Source: Sinorhizobium meliloti (GTDB taxonomy: Bacteria; Pseudomonadota; Alphaproteobacteria; Rhizobiales; Rhizobiaceae). From it: DNA of 64,000 bases. The notes below the pieces were generated by a model. It saw only the letters and a list, made by a program, of their open reading frames with translations, did no database searches and was not told the origin of the DNA. Within the stretch, counting starts at the first letter, position 1. Each line of letters opens with the position of its first letter. This document shows positions 9,501 through 19,221 of the stretch, in pieces. The stretch is taken from the NCBI RefSeq assembly GCF_035610345.1, contig NZ_CP141213.1:1550001-1614000 (forward strand), written 5' to 3'. The translations under genes and the position numbers were made by a program.

Positions 9501-10438
9501 CGATGCGTCCGCTTGCAGCCATCGGCAACGTCAACATCGATCTGATACTCGGCCCGGCCGAACCCTGGCCGAAGCCCGGCACCGAGGTCATCGTCGATCA
9601 TGACGAACTGCGCGTCGGCGGCTGCGCCGGCAACAACGCTCTTGCCTGGGATTCGCTCGGCGTGGATTATGTGATTGCGGCCAATGTCGGCAACGATCAG
9701 TTCGGCACCTGGCTGAAGGAGGCGTTCGGGAAGCGCTCGCACGACTGGCCGGTGGAAGCGGTCGGCACGACGCTTTCGGTGGGCATCACCCACCCGGATG
9801 GCGAACGCACCTTCTTCACGACGCGCGGCCATCTGCCGCTGTTCAGCTTCCCGCAAGTGCACTCGATGCTAGACGGCAACCGACTTCGAGGCGGCTATGC
9901 GCTGCTTTCCGGTTCCTTCCTGACGGACGCGCTCACCCTTGCCTACGACGCGCTTTTCGACTGGGCGGACGCCCACGACATCGCAGTGGGCCTCGACACC
10001 GGGTGGCCGCTCGAGGGCTGGACGGAGACCAACCGGCTCAAGACGCTCGGCTGGCTGAAACGCTGTCATTGCGCCCTCTTCAACGAGGTGGAGACGACCA
10101 CGCTTACGGGTCTGTCCGACCCGGCGGAAGCCGCGCTGAGCCTGAAGGGCGAAATGCCTGCGGACGCCATCGTCGTCGTCAAGCGCGGGCCCAATGGAGC
10201 GCTCGCCATCGATCGGGACGGCGGAATTTTTTCCGTTCCGGCGCCGCAGGTTCAGGTCGTCGATACGATCGGCGCCGGCGACGTCTTCAATGCGGGCTTC
10301 CTGGCGGCACTCGCCGCCGACATGCCGCTCGAAGCCTGCCTCAAGACCGGGGTTGCGATCGCCTCGGAAGCGATCTCCACCCTTCCGCGCCGCTACGGCA
10401 AGCCCCTTTCTGCCTTTCTCGAGGAATCCATGCGATGA
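9497..10438 (+). CDS. PfkB-family carbohydrate kinase
   Basis: 313 aa ribokinase-like kinase that phosphorylates a sugar or sugar conjugate with ATP. Visible motifs are the N-terminal GNVNIDLILGPAEPWPKPG and GGCAGNNALAWDSLG substrate-binding signature near residues 40-55, and DTIGAGDVFNAGFLAALA near 253-270, where the aspartate of GAGD is the catalytic base. It overlaps the SIS gene and the following ATPase gene by 4 nt each, so all three are translationally coupled. Pairing with SIS recalls FrlD (fructosamine kinase), though the substrate cannot be read from sequence alone. Confidence 0.88.
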   Translation: MTMRPLAAIGNVNIDLILGPAEPWPKPGTEVIVDHDELRVGGCAGNNALAWDSLGVDYVIAANVGNDQFGTWLKEAFGKRSHDWPVEAVGTTLSVGITHPDGERTFFTTRGHLPLFSFPQVHSMLDGNRLRGGYALLSGSFLTDALTLAYDALFDWADAHDIAVGLDTGWPLEGWTETNRLKTLGWLKRCHCALFNEVETTTLTGLSDPAEAALSLKGEMPADAIVVVKRGPNGALAIDRDGGIFSVPAPQVQVVDTIGAGDVFNAGFLAALAADMPLEACLKTGVAIASEAISTLPRRYGKPLSAFLEESMR

Positions 10439-11517
10439 GCGCTCTCGAAATCCGCAACATCCACAAGCGCTACGGCGAAGTGGAAACGCTGAAGGGCATC
10501 GACATCGCGCTCGAAAGCGGCGAGTTCCTCGTGCTGCTCGGTTCCTCCGGCTGCGGCAAGTCCACGCTGCTCAACATCATTGCCGGGCTTGCCGAACCGA
10601 GCGACGGCGACATCCTGATCGGCGAGCGTTCGGTCCTCGGAGTCCATCCCAAGGATCGCGACATCGCGATGGTGTTTCAGTCCTATGCTCTCTATCCGAA
10701 CCTGAGCGTCGCCCGAAACATCGGTTTCGGCCTCGAAATGCGCCGCGTGCCGCCGGCCGAGCGCGACAAGGCGGTGCGCGACACCGCAAGGCTGCTGCAG
10801 ATCGAGAACCTGCTCGACCGGAAGCCGGGCCAGCTTTCCGGCGGCCAGCGCCAGCGCGTCGCGATCGGCCGGGCCCTGGTGCGCAACCCCGAGGTGTTCC
10901 TCTTCGACGAGCCGCTGTCGAACCTCGACGCGAAGCTCCGGATGGAGATGCGCACCGAACTCAAACGCCTGCACCAGATGCTGAAGACGACGGTCGTCTA
11001 TGTGACCCACGACCAGATCGAGGCGATGACGCTCGCAACCCGCATTGCCGTGATGCGCGACGGCCGCATCGAGCAGCTCGCCACGCCGGAAGAGGTCTAC
11101 GACCGCCCCGCAACACTCTATGTCGCCGGCTTCGTCGGCTCGCCGCCGATGAACATTCTAGACGCCGAGGTGACCGCAAGCGGCCTGAAGCTCGACGGCT
11201 GCGAGGAGGTGCTTTCCCTGCCGGCAGCCTTTAACGGGGCCGCCTCGGCAGGACGGCGCGTGAAGGTCGGCATTCGTCCGGAGGCATTGCGGCTCGCAGC
11301 CGGGTCAGCGGCTCGGCGATTGACCGCGCATGTCGAGGTTGTGGAACTCACAGGGCCGGAACTCGTGACCACGGCCACAGTCGGCAGACAGCGCATCACC
11401 GCCTGCCTGCCGCCGCGCACGGCAGTCGGAATGGGATCGGCTCATGCCTTCACCTTCGACGAGACGGCTCTGCATCTGTTCGATCCGGAAAGCGGCCGTT
11501 CGCTCAGAATGGAATAG
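10435..11517 (+). CDS. Sugar ABC transporter ATPase (UgpC/MsmK type)
   Basis: 360 aa from the ATG at 10435, coupled to the kinase by ATGA. Walker A GSSGCGKST is near residue 39, followed by Q-loop AMVFQSYALYPN, the signature [19 protein letters not shown], Walker B VFLFDEPLSNLD, and the H-loop VTHD. The C-terminal regulatory TOBE/MalK-type domain carries FVGSPPMNI. It powers the two permeases upstream. It is the last gene of the operon and converges on the IclR gene, whose stop lies 41 nt away. Confidence 0.95.
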   Translation: MSALEIRNIHKRYGEVETLKGIDIALESGEFLVLLGSSGCGKSTLLNIIAGLAEPSDGDILIGERSVLGVHPKDRDIAMVFQSYALYPNLSVARNIGFGLEMRRVPPAERDKAVRDTARLLQIENLLDRKPGQLSGGQRQRVAIGRALVRNPEVFLFDEPLSNLDAKLRMEMRTELKRLHQMLKTTVVYVTHDQIEAMTLATRIAVMRDGRIEQLATPEEVYDRPATLYVAGFVGSPPMNILDAEVTASGLKLDGCEEVLSLPAAFNGAASAGRRVKVGIRPEALRLAAGSAARRLTAHVEVVELTGPELVTTATVGRQRITACLPPRTAVGMGSAHAFTFDETALHLFDPESGRSLRME

Positions 11518-11558
11518 AGAGAAGGGCGATCTACCACCACCAGATGCGGAGGCGGCTG

Positions 11559-12371
11559 TCACCGTCCGGCAGCCGCTCGTGCAGAAGCCTCCCGGTCGCG
11601 GCGATAGCCAAGCTTCTCGGAGAGCTCGCCAGCTCCGTCGATCAGCACGCGGAGATAGGCCTCGCGATTGCGTAGACCGTCCTCTTTCGGTGCGACGAGG
11701 CAGAGCGTCGCGATGCAGACCGCTTCCGCGTCGTAGACCGGGACGGCGAAGCAATGGGTGAAGCTGTCGACGATGCTGTTGAAGGTGAAATAGCCTTCCT
11801 TCTTGGCTTTGCGGACTTGAGCGATGAATTCGGAGGGCTCGAGGCGCGTGCCATCCGGCAGGACGAAATCCTCCTGCGGTATGAAGGCCAGGATTTCCTC
11901 GTCGCTCATGTGATCCACCAGGAGACGGCCGGATGCGGTCCACGGAATGGCGACCGGTTCGCCGATATTGGTGGAGATTCGGAACGGGCGGCTCCCCTCG
12001 TTCATCAGAACGACGGCATATTTGTCGCCTTCGAGCTGGCACATCTGCGCCGTCTCGCGCGTCTCCTCGGCGATCCGCCCCAGAAGATGCTCGCTTTCGC
12101 GCATCAGGTCGAACTGTTCGGCATAGGCCGCGCCGAGGAAATAGAGCTTGCGCCCGAGAAAGACGCGGCCGTCATCGCCGCGATATTCGATGATCCCCTG
12201 GCGGACGAGCAGGTTGACGAGCTCATAGACCGACGAACGCGGCGCGCCAATCCCTTGCGCGATCTCGTTGGGGCGCAAGGGCTGACGCTGCAGACGCAGG
12301 AAATCGAGGATTTCGAAAGCCCGGTCGAGACCCCTAGCCCTGCGATTTATCGTGTCTTCCGCCTCGGCCAC
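11559..12371 (-). CDS. IclR-family transcriptional regulator
   Basis: 270 aa. The open frame extends to a TTG at 12419, but a strong RBS (AAGGAGG, 5-nt spacing) precedes the GTG at 12371, giving VAEAEDTINRRARG, which I prefer. The winged HTH lies in GLDRAFEILDFLRLQRQPLR and QGIGAPRSSVYELVNLL. The C-terminal IclR effector domain includes TASGRLLVDHMSDEEI. It is co-oriented with the RidA and amino-acid ABC genes and lies just downstream of RidA, so it probably controls that operon and perhaps the divergent PLP enzyme gene at 16008. Confidence 0.9.
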   Translation of the reverse strand: MAEAEDTINRRARGLDRAFEILDFLRLQRQPLRPNEIAQGIGAPRSSVYELVNLLVRQGIIEYRGDDGRVFLGRKLYFLGAAYAEQFDLMRESEHLLGRIAEETRETAQMCQLEGDKYAVVLMNEGSRPFRISTNIGEPVAIPWTASGRLLVDHMSDEEILAFIPQEDFVLPDGTRLEPSEFIAQVRKAKKEGYFTFNSIVDSFTHCFAVPVYDAEAVCIATLCLVAPKEDGLRNREAYLRVLIDGAGELSEKLGYRRDREASARAAAGR

Positions 12372-12415
12372 CGCGCCCTCCTTGCCGCTTCTATTCCGGT
12401 CCTTCAGAATTGACC

Positions 12416-12799
12416 TCAATTAGCCTTGTAGGCGACGCAGTCAACTTCGACCTTGCAGTCGACCATCATGCGCGACTGAACGCAGGCGCGGGCCGGCGGG
12501 TTGGCGCCGAAATACTCCGCATAGACGCCGTTGAAGGTCCAGAAGTCACGGGGGTCGTCGAGCCAGACGCCGACACGCACAACATCTTCGAGCCCATAGC
12601 CGGCTTCGTCCAGGATTGCGATCATGTTCTCGATCGCCTTGCGGCTTTCGGCGACGATTCCGCCGCCGACGATCTCGCCCGCCTCCATGGCGACCTGACC
12701 GGAAACATAGAGCCACCCGTTCGCCTCCACGGCGCGTGCAAATGGCAGGGGCTGCTTGCCCGCACCGGTTTCGCCCGTTCCATAACGCTTGATCGTCAC
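12416..12799 (-). CDS. RidA-family enamine/imine deaminase
   Basis: 127 aa RidA/YjgF/UK114 protein. The family trimer hydrolyses reactive enamines and imines released by PLP enzymes. Seen here are the GWLYVSGQVAMEAGEIVGG core and the essential arginine in NPPARACVQSRM, with the ending VDCKVEVDCVAYKA. It sits in an operon with an amino-acid transporter and opposite a D-serine-dehydratase-like PLP enzyme, a logical partner because such an enzyme would release an enamine. The start is ATG at 12799. Confidence 0.92.
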   Translation of the reverse strand: MTIKRYGTGETGAGKQPLPFARAVEANGWLYVSGQVAMEAGEIVGGGIVAESRKAIENMIAILDEAGYGLEDVVRVGVWLDDPRDFWTFNGVYAEYFGANPPARACVQSRMMVDCKVEVDCVAYKAN

Positions 12800-12835
12800 G
12801 CTTCACTCCACTTCTTCATCAAATTCATTGCTTGC

Positions 12836-13603
12836 TCAGTTGAACGTCGAGGTCTTCAAAAACTCCGCCAGGCGTTCGGTCCTTGGTTTCAGGAACATCT
12901 CGCGCGGATCCCCCTCCTCGCCGATGCGCCCCTCGTTCATGAAGATCACCCGGGACGAGACCTCGTAGGCAAAGCGCATCTCGTGAGTGACGATCAGCAT
13001 GCTCATCCCATCCTCGGCGAGACCCTTGATGACCTGCAGCACCTCGTTGACGAGCTCCGGATCGAGCGCCGAAGTGACCTCGTCGAAGAGCATGAGCTTC
13101 GGATTCATGGCGATGGCACGGGCGATCGCCACGCGTTGCTGCTGGCCGCCGGAAAGCTGCCCCGGATAATGATCCTTGCGCGAGAGCAGGCCGACCCGGT
13201 CGAGCCATTTCTCGGCAAGCACCCTCGCCTCGTCGCGGCTCATCTTTTTCACTTTGACAAGCCCGAGCATGACATTGGCCGCGGCGGTCATATGCGGAAA
13301 CAGGTTGAACTGCTGGAAGGCCATGCCGGTCAGTGCGCGCTGACGGGCGATCTCCCGCTCGGGCTTGCGCCGGCGGGCGCCTCCTGCCGTCTCGTAGCCG
13401 ATCTCCTGGCCGTCGATGGCGATCGTGCCGCCCTGAAACTCCTCCAGCATGTTGATGCAGCGAAGCATCGTCGTCTTGCCCGAGCCGCTGGAGCCGATGA
13501 TGCTGATCACCTCCCCCTGGCGCATCGAGCAATCGACGCCCTTCAGCACCTCGACCGTGCCGTAGCGTTTGTGAAGATCGCGGATTTCGAGAAGGTTGGT
13601 CAT
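12836..13603 (-). CDS. Polar amino-acid ABC transporter ATPase (GlnQ/HisP type)
   Basis: 255 aa from the ATG at 13603 ([15 protein letters not shown]); the frame is open further upstream but without a good start. Walker [11 protein letters not shown] is near residue 36. It also has Q-loop [13 protein letters not shown], signature [19 protein letters not shown], Walker [17 protein letters not shown] and H-loop IVTHEM. The short length without a C-terminal extension and the ALDPELV motif are typical of PAAT-family ATPases. It serves the two permeases just upstream. Confidence 0.95.
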   Translation of the reverse strand: MTNLLEIRDLHKRYGTVEVLKGVDCSMRQGEVISIIGSSGSGKTTMLRCINMLEEFQGGTIAIDGQEIGYETAGGARRRKPEREIARQRALTGMAFQQFNLFPHMTAAANVMLGLVKVKKMSRDEARVLAEKWLDRVGLLSRKDHYPGQLSGGQQQRVAIARAIAMNPKLMLFDEVTSALDPELVNEVLQVIKGLAEDGMSMLIVTHEMRFAYEVSSRVIFMNEGRIGEEGDPREMFLKPRTERLAEFLKTSTFN

Positions 13604-13616
13604 GGGATTGCGAGCC

Positions 13617-14276
13617 TCACGATGGAACGGCGGTCTTGCGCTCGACGTAACGGCCAAAGCGCTCGATGCCGTAATTGATGACGAAGTAGAGAAAGCCTGC
13701 GAAGAAATAGAATTCGAGGCTCATGAAGGTGCGGGAAATCACTTCCTGCGTCCGCAGCAGCAACTCGCTTACGCCGATGATGGAAAGCAGCGTCGATGCC
13801 TTGACCATCTCGGCCGCTGTGTTGACCCAGGCAGGAAGTGCCTGCCGCAAAGCCTGCGGGGCAAGCACATAGGCGAAGGTTTGCGCAAAGGTCAAACCGA
13901 TCGCCTTGGCGGCTTCGGTCTGTCCCTTTGGGATCGACTGCAGCGCGCCACGCACCAGTTCGCCGACATGCGAGCTGCAGAAGACGGCAAGGGCCAGAAC
14001 ACCGGCCTGGAACGGTCCGAGATCGATGCCGATCGTGCTCAGGACGTAGTAGCTTGCGAGCACCAGGACGAGCACCGGCGTGCCGCGGATGAAATCGGTG
14101 TAACCGCGCACGACCCATTTGAAGGGACGAAACCCGTAGACGAGCGCCAGACCGACGAAGACACCCAGCACGGTGCCGACGACGATCGAGAGAAGCGATA
14201 TCGAGACGGAGACGCCGAGCCCTTTGAGGAGCGGTATCCGGGCAAGCCAGAGCTGGTCGAGAAACGAGAAATCCAT
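13617..14276 (-). CDS. Polar amino-acid ABC transporter permease 1 (HisM/GlnP type)
   Basis: 219 aa inner-membrane subunit. Start ATG at 14276 ([19 protein letters not shown]). The PAAT permease motif [20 protein letters not shown] is near residue 70. The EAA-type loop has the core [16 protein letters not shown], followed by [12 protein letters not shown]. Five hydrophobic segments are visible. The stop at 13617 is 13 nt from the ATPase start. It pairs with the permease at 14282-14944. Confidence 0.93.
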   Translation of the reverse strand: MDFSFLDQLWLARIPLLKGLGVSVSISLLSIVVGTVLGVFVGLALVYGFRPFKWVVRGYTDFIRGTPVLVLVLASYYVLSTIGIDLGPFQAGVLALAVFCSSHVGELVRGALQSIPKGQTEAAKAIGLTFAQTFAYVLAPQALRQALPAWVNTAAEMVKASTLLSIIGVSELLLRTQEVISRTFMSLEFYFFAGFLYFVINYGIERFGRYVERKTAVPS

Positions 14277-14281
14277 GACGG

Positions 14282-14944
14282 TCACCTCGGCACTGCAAGA
14301 CGCCGCTCGGCGGCGCGCATAAGCGCGGCCAGCAACGAGCAGGTCGCGACATAGAGGCAACTCGCAACGATCCAGGTCTCGATAACGCGGAAGGTCTCGA
14401 CGTTGATCTTGCGTGCCTCGAAAGTGAGTTCCGGAACCGCGATCGCGGCGGCGAGCGAGGTGTCCTTGAAGAGCGAGATCATCGTACTGCTAAGCGACGG
14501 CAGGACGCTGCGCAGCATCAGCGGAATGATGATCGACGTGCGTATCTGCATCTCCGTAAGCCCGATCGCGAGCCCCGCCTCGCGCTGGCCCGGCGGTATG
14601 GCGATGAGGCCGCCGCGAAACACTTCGGCAAGATAGGCCCCCGAGTAGATTGCAAGCGTCGCGACGAAGCTCTCGATCTTGCCGAGACGGACTCCGAGTT
14701 CAGGAAGCGCGAAATAGCTGAAGAGGACGAGGACGAGGATCGGCGTGTTGCGGATCACGGTGACGTAGAGCCCGGCAGGCTTGCGCAGCAATGCCCTTCT
14801 GGAAACGAGCCCAAAGGCCGTGATCAACCCGATCACGCAACCCGCGAGGATCGCGACAAATGCAAGGCCGAGGCTGAGCGCCAGACCTTCGAGAAGCAGG
14901 TCGAACGAGCGCCACACGGCCGCGAAGTTCAAGGAATATGTCAT
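14282..14944 (-). CDS. Polar amino-acid ABC transporter permease 2 (HisQ/GlnP type)
   Basis: 220 aa from the ATG at 14944 (MTYSLNFAAVWRSFDLLLEG). The motif VTVIRNTPILVLVLFSYFA and the loop IPPGQREAGLAIGLTEMQI are diagnostic for PAAT permeases. About five transmembrane segments. Its stop lies 5 nt from the next permease start. It forms a heterodimer with the preceding permease. Confidence 0.93.
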   Translation of the reverse strand: MTYSLNFAAVWRSFDLLLEGLALSLGLAFVAILAGCVIGLITAFGLVSRRALLRKPAGLYVTVIRNTPILVLVLFSYFALPELGVRLGKIESFVATLAIYSGAYLAEVFRGGLIAIPPGQREAGLAIGLTEMQIRTSIIIPLMLRSVLPSLSSTMISLFKDTSLAAAIAVPELTFEARKINVETFRVIETWIVASCLYVATCSLLAALMRAAERRLAVPR

Positions 14945-15007
14945 GGAAGCAGCCGTTTCGTGGAACAAGGCAGCTCCACCAAGAGGCGGAGCCGCCATTG
15001 GCAGGGC

Positions 15008-15850
15008 TCACTTGTACTCGATGGGGAAACCGATCTGCGGCGGGGTGAGGTCCTTGCCGAACCAGGTCTTGAACGACTTCGCATAGAAATCGAATTCGAC
15101 ACCGGTCATGGCTTCGTGCAGCGCCGTGTTGACGAAGTTCAGCCAGTCCTGATCACCGCGCCGGACGCCGCAGGCATAGGTCTGCGGGTTCCAGCCATAG
15201 CCGGCGTCCTTATAGCGCCCCGAGTTCTGGGTCATGTACCAGGCGAGCGAGGACTGGTCGGTCGCGGCGGCATCGGCGCGGCCGGATTCGAGCGCCTGAT
15301 AGATCAGGTCGACGGATTCATACTGGTCGACCGTCGCCTCCGGCAAGGCCGCATGGACCATGTCCTCGGCATAGACGTTCTGCAATACGGAAATCGTCAC
15401 CGAAGAGCCGGCAGCTTTCAGCGCTTCATAATCGGCATACTCGCCGTCCGCCTTCAGCATCAGGCCGACGCCTTCCCGGTAGTAAGGGATAGTGAAGGCG
15501 ATCTGCTGAGCGCGTTCCCCGGTAACCGTCATGAATTGGCAGGTGATATCGACCTTGCCGGTGGTGATGTTCGGAATACGAGCATCGGACGACTGGTTGA
15601 CGAACTCGATCTTCTCCGGGTCCCCGAAGAGCGCCTTTGCGATGATGCGGCCCATGTCGACGTCGAAACCCTGGAGCTTATCTTCGGCGCTCTTGAAGTG
15701 CCACGGCGCGTTGGTGCTGCCGGTGCCGAGTATCAGATGGCCGCGGCTCAGAATCTCATCGAGCTTGCTCGATGCCTGTTGTGCTTGCGCCGGCATGGCC
15801 GCCAGCACGGCCGCGATGAAGCTCGCGGCGACCGTGAATTTGCTGATCAT
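15008..15850 (-). CDS. Amino-acid ABC transporter periplasmic binding protein
   Basis: 280 aa, family 3 (lysine/arginine/ornithine/polar type). The start ATG at 15850 follows AGGGGAGG. The signal peptide MISKFTVAASFIAAVLAAMP is cleaved after AQA. The mature domain shows LDEILSRGHLILGTG, then FKSAEDKLQGFDVDMGRIIA and QFMTVTGERAQQIAFTIPYY. The ligand is unknown. It is the first gene of the transporter operon and is divergent from the DSD1-like PLP enzyme gene (157-bp shared spacer), suggesting uptake of that enzyme's substrate. Confidence 0.9.
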   Translation of the reverse strand: MISKFTVAASFIAAVLAAMPAQAQQASSKLDEILSRGHLILGTGSTNAPWHFKSAEDKLQGFDVDMGRIIAKALFGDPEKIEFVNQSSDARIPNITTGKVDITCQFMTVTGERAQQIAFTIPYYREGVGLMLKADGEYADYEALKAAGSSVTISVLQNVYAEDMVHAALPEATVDQYESVDLIYQALESGRADAAATDQSSLAWYMTQNSGRYKDAGYGWNPQTYACGVRRGDQDWLNFVNTALHEAMTGVEFDFYAKSFKTWFGKDLTPPQIGFPIEYK

Positions 15851-16007
15851 TGAAAGACCTCCCCTTTCGCTCCCACTCGTATATTCCGGTATAATGGACA
15901 TGCGTCCTGAATAACGGATTTACCCATCAAATGCCTTGGGCCATTACTTGTCAAGCAGGATCGGCTACATTCGCCGCCGATCCACTTCGCATCGAGGAAA
16001 CGCCCGC

Positions 16008-17066
16008 ATGACACTGCCGATCGAAACCCCCGCCGTGCTGGTCGATCTCGATATCGCCCGGCGCAATGTCCTTGCGTTTCAAGCCTATGCCGACCGGAAC
16101 GGCATCCGCGTGCGCCCGCACATAAAGACCCACAAGCTTCCGCAGATGGCCGAGCTGCAGCTCGATGCAGGGGCGATCGGCATCACCTGCCAGAAGGTGA
16201 CGGAGGCGGAGGCGATGGTCGACGGCAGCGTCCGGATCGAGGATGTGCTGATCACCTACAACCTCCTCGGGACCGAGAAGCTCGCGCGGCTCGCGCGACT
16301 GAACGAAAAGGCGACGGTCAGCGTCGTCGCGGACAATGCGACCGTCGTCGACGGGCTCGCAGCTTTCTTCGCCGATGCCGGCAAGCCCTTGACCGTACTT
16401 GTCGAATGCAACACCGGGGCAGATCGCTGCGGCGTCGGGACTCCGTCCGAGGCGGCGCGCCTTGCCCGGCGCATAGCCGAGGCACCGGGGCTGCGCTTCG
16501 GCGGATTGATGACCTATCCGCCGGCCGATGGCGCCGCACGCGTCCAGACCTTCATGAGCGATGCGAAGCGGCTGATCGAGGCAGAGGGGCTCGAAGTTCC
16601 GTGCATTACATCAGGGGGCACGCCCGGTATGATGCAGGCAGCCGAGGCGCCGATAGCGAGCGAGCACAGGCCCGGTACGTATATCTATAACGACCGGTCG
16701 CTGGTTGCCCGTGGCGTGGCGTCATGGGACGACTGCGCCCTCACCGTTCTCGCGACCGTGGTCTCGGTTCCCAGCGAAAACCGGGCGATCATCGATGCCG
16801 GCAGCAAGGTCCTGACCTCCGACCTGCTGGGTCTCACCGGCTACGGCCACGTGCTCGGCCGCGACGACATACGTATCGATCAGCTCTCCGAGGAGCATGG
16901 CCGCCTTGTCTCGGACGGTCCGATCGGGCTAAAGGTCGGCGAACAGGTCCGCATCGTTCCGAACCATGCCTGCGTCGTGACCAACATGGTCGACGCGGTC
17001 CACGTCATCGAGAGCGGCATGCCAAAAGGAACATGGACGGTCGTCGCCCGCGGCCGCGTCCTTTGA
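16008..17066 (+). CDS. D-threonine aldolase / D-serine dehydratase-like PLP enzyme
   Basis: 352 aa, fold-type III PLP enzyme of the DSD1 / D-threonine aldolase / 3-hydroxyaspartate aldolase family. The alanine-racemase-like N-terminal domain has the probable PLP lysine in RPHIKTHKLPQM near residue 40. The C-terminal domain carries PNHAC, which supplies the His and Cys metal ligands in D-serine dehydratase. The ATG at 16008 follows GAGGAA, and a longer upstream frame has no RBS. The adjacent ABC transporter and RidA suggest D-beta-hydroxy amino acid use; aldolase and dehydratase activity cannot be separated by sequence alone. Confidence 0.85.
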   Translation: MTLPIETPAVLVDLDIARRNVLAFQAYADRNGIRVRPHIKTHKLPQMAELQLDAGAIGITCQKVTEAEAMVDGSVRIEDVLITYNLLGTEKLARLARLNEKATVSVVADNATVVDGLAAFFADAGKPLTVLVECNTGADRCGVGTPSEAARLARRIAEAPGLRFGGLMTYPPADGAARVQTFMSDAKRLIEAEGLEVPCITSGGTPGMMQAAEAPIASEHRPGTYIYNDRSLVARGVASWDDCALTVLATVVSVPSENRAIIDAGSKVLTSDLLGLTGYGHVLGRDDIRIDQLSEEHGRLVSDGPIGLKVGEQVRIVPNHACVVTNMVDAVHVIESGMPKGTWTVVARGRVL

Positions 17067-17139
17067 GCGGGCTCCCGGTCACGACCGCGCTCGGCGAGCC
17101 TTAAGAGCCCGTTGGGGAGCCGAAAACCATTAGTCCACA

Positions 17140-17160
17140 ATTTTAGTGCATTTCTAAAAT
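17140..17160. promoter_or_regulatory. Inverted repeat in the leader of the sulfate transport operon
   Basis: ATTTTAG (17140-17146) and CTAAAAT (17154-17160) are exact reverse complements with a 7-nt spacer. They lie in the A+T-rich 266-bp gap 17067-17332 upstream of the sulfate-binding protein gene. A TTGACA at 17233-17238 has no convincing -10 at the usual spacing. Nothing else gene-like is visible in the gap. The repeat could be an operator for sulfur-responsive control. Confidence 0.35.
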
Positions 17161-17332
17161 GTCGTGCTATTTTATCGGCGGCAGAGAGCCAAGACCGATA
17201 ACGGGCACGGCATTCTTTCAGCAGCTCGCATATTGACAGGACTTTTCAAGAAACCGCCTCCAGGCGTCATAAGTTTGCGTTGAAGTAGTCTACCAAATCG
17301 ATAGCTTTATCTGGCAAAAGATGGAGGTCGAA

Positions 17333-18358
17333 ATGAGCTCGAATAGTCTTGCCGGAATAGTCAAATTAGCGCTTATCGTCGGAAGCCTGCAGCTTGGCTC
17401 GATTGGCCTCGCGGCTGCGGACACGACGATCCTGAACGTGTCCTACGACCCGACTCGGGAACTTTACAAGGAGTTCAACGCGGCCTTTGCCGAAAAATGG
17501 CAGGCCGACACCGGCGAAACCGTGACGATCCAGACATCGCATGGCGGTTCCGGCAAGCAGGCCCGTTCGGTCATCGACGGGCTGGAGGCCGACGTCGTGA
17601 CGCTGGCCCTCGAAGCGGATATCGACGCGATCGCCAAGGAAAGCGGCAAAATTCCCGCCGATTGGAAGTCCCGCTTCGATAACAACAGCGCGCCTTATAC
17701 CTCGACCATCGTCTTCCTCGTCCGCAAGGGCAACCCCAAAGGAATCGAGGATTGGGGCGATCTCGTCAGGGAGGATGTGCAGGTAATTACGCCCAACCCG
17801 AAGACTTCGGGTGGCGCTCGCTGGAACTTCCTGGCCGCCTGGGCCTGGGCACGTGCCGCCAATAACGGGGACGATGCGAAGGCACAGGAATATGTGGCGC
17901 AGCTCTTCAAGCATGTGCCGGTTCTCGACACCGGCGCGCGCGGCGCGACGACCACCTTCGTCCAGCGCGGCCTTGGCGATGTGTTGCTGGCCTGGGAAAA
18001 CGAAGCCTATCTGTCACTGGAAGAGCTGGGCCCCGACAATTTCGACATCGTCACGCCGTCGATCTCGATCAAGGCGGAGCCCCCCGTTGCGCTGGTCGAT
18101 GGCAACGTCGACAGCAAGGGTACCCGCAAGGTCGCCGAGGCCTATCTCGACTATCTCTACAGCGATGTCGGGCAGAAGATCGCGGCCAAACACTACTACC
18201 GGCCGTTCAAGCCTGAACTGGCGGATCCCAAGGACACCGCGCGCTTCGCCGAATTGAAGCTCGTCACGATCGACGACTTCGGCGGCTGGAAGGAAGCTCA
18301 GCCGAAGTTCTTTGGCGATGGCGGGGTCTTCGATCAGATCTACAGGCCGGGGCAATGA
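17333..18358 (+). CDS. Sulfate ABC transporter periplasmic binding protein (Sbp/CysP)
   Basis: 341 aa. The ATG at 17333 is 4 nt after GGAGG, so I do not use the upstream ATG at 17321. The signal peptide ends at [20 protein letters not shown], and the last part is the family signature at the mature N-terminus of sulfate/thiosulfate binders. Further signatures are [18 protein letters not shown] and [20 protein letters not shown]. Its stop overlaps the start of the permease cysT by ATGA. Sbp and CysP cannot be told apart here. Confidence 0.93.
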   Translation: MSSNSLAGIVKLALIVGSLQLGSIGLAAADTTILNVSYDPTRELYKEFNAAFAEKWQADTGETVTIQTSHGGSGKQARSVIDGLEADVVTLALEADIDAIAKESGKIPADWKSRFDNNSAPYTSTIVFLVRKGNPKGIEDWGDLVREDVQVITPNPKTSGGARWNFLAAWAWARAANNGDDAKAQEYVAQLFKHVPVLDTGARGATTTFVQRGLGDVLLAWENEAYLSLEELGPDNFDIVTPSISIKAEPPVALVDGNVDSKGTRKVAEAYLDYLYSDVGQKIAAKHYYRPFKPELADPKDTARFAELKLVTIDDFGGWKEAQPKFFGDGGVFDQIYRPGQ

Positions 18359-19221
18359 TATCGATGGCCGCTCGCAGCAACACGCGGTGGCGGTTTCGGC
18401 AGCCGAGCGTCATTCCGGGTTTCGGATTGGCGCTCGGCGTGACGCTGGCATGGCTCACCATCATCGTTCTCATTCCTCTCTCCGGACTGCTGTGGCGCTC
18501 GAGCGGCCTCGGATGGTCGAAATTCGTGGAACTGGCGCTTGACGAGCGCACGGTCAACGCATTGACGATCAGCTTCGGCACGGCCTTCATCGCCGCCGTT
18601 GTCAACCTGGTCTTCGGCGTGCTCCTCGCCTGGGTTCTCGTGCGCTATCGCTTCCCCGGCAAGCGCGTGATCGACGCCATGGTCGATCTGCCCTTCGCCC
18701 TGCCGACCGCGGTCGCCGGCATTGCGCTCACGACGCTTTATGCGCCGAACGGCTGGATCGGCTCGCTGCTCGCTCCGCTCGGCATCAAGATAGCCTTCAC
18801 TCCGGCCGGGATCGTCGTGGCGCTGATCTTCGTCGGGTTGCCCTTCGTCGTGCGTACCGTGCAGCCGATCATGGAAGAGATCGACAAGGAAGTCGAAGAG
18901 GCGGCTGCGACCCTCGGCGCCACCCGCTTCCAGACGATCAGCCGGGTCCTGTTGCCCGGTCTCCTGCCTGCCGGGTTGACCGGCTTCGCACTCGCCTTTG
19001 CCCGCGGCGTCGGCGAATATGGTTCGGTGATCTTCATCGCCGGCAACCTTCCCTATGTCTCGGAGATCGCGCCGCTTCTGATCGTCATCCGCCTCGAGGA
19101 ATTCAACTATCCGGCAGCAACCGCGATCGCCGCGGTAATGCTCCTGCTTTCCTTCATGATGCTGCTGGTCATCAATGTGATCCAGGCGTGGAGCAGACGG
19201 AGATATGGTTATGGCGCATGA
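18355..19221 (+). CDS. cysT: Sulfate ABC transporter permease CysT
   Basis: 288 aa inner-membrane protein. Characteristic segments are [20 protein letters not shown], the EAA loop [20 protein letters not shown], and [17 protein letters not shown], a CysT/CysW signature. It starts in an ATGA overlap with the binding-protein gene and ends overlapping cysW. It forms the membrane channel with CysW. Confidence 0.95.
   Translation: MISMAARSNTRWRFRQPSVIPGFGLALGVTLAWLTIIVLIPLSGLLWRSSGLGWSKFVELALDERTVNALTISFGTAFIAAVVNLVFGVLLAWVLVRYRFPGKRVIDAMVDLPFALPTAVAGIALTTLYAPNGWIGSLLAPLGIKIAFTPAGIVVALIFVGLPFVVRTVQPIMEEIDKEVEEAAATLGATRFQTISRVLLPGLLPAGLTGFALAFARGVGEYGSVIFIAGNLPYVSEIAPLLIVIRLEEFNYPAATAIAAVMLLLSFMMLLVINVIQAWSRRRYGYGA

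Noticed and set aside
12372..12419. TTG start extending the IclR protein by 16 residues
   Set aside because: It overlaps the RidA stop without an RBS, whereas the GTG at 12371 has AAGGAGG at ideal spacing.
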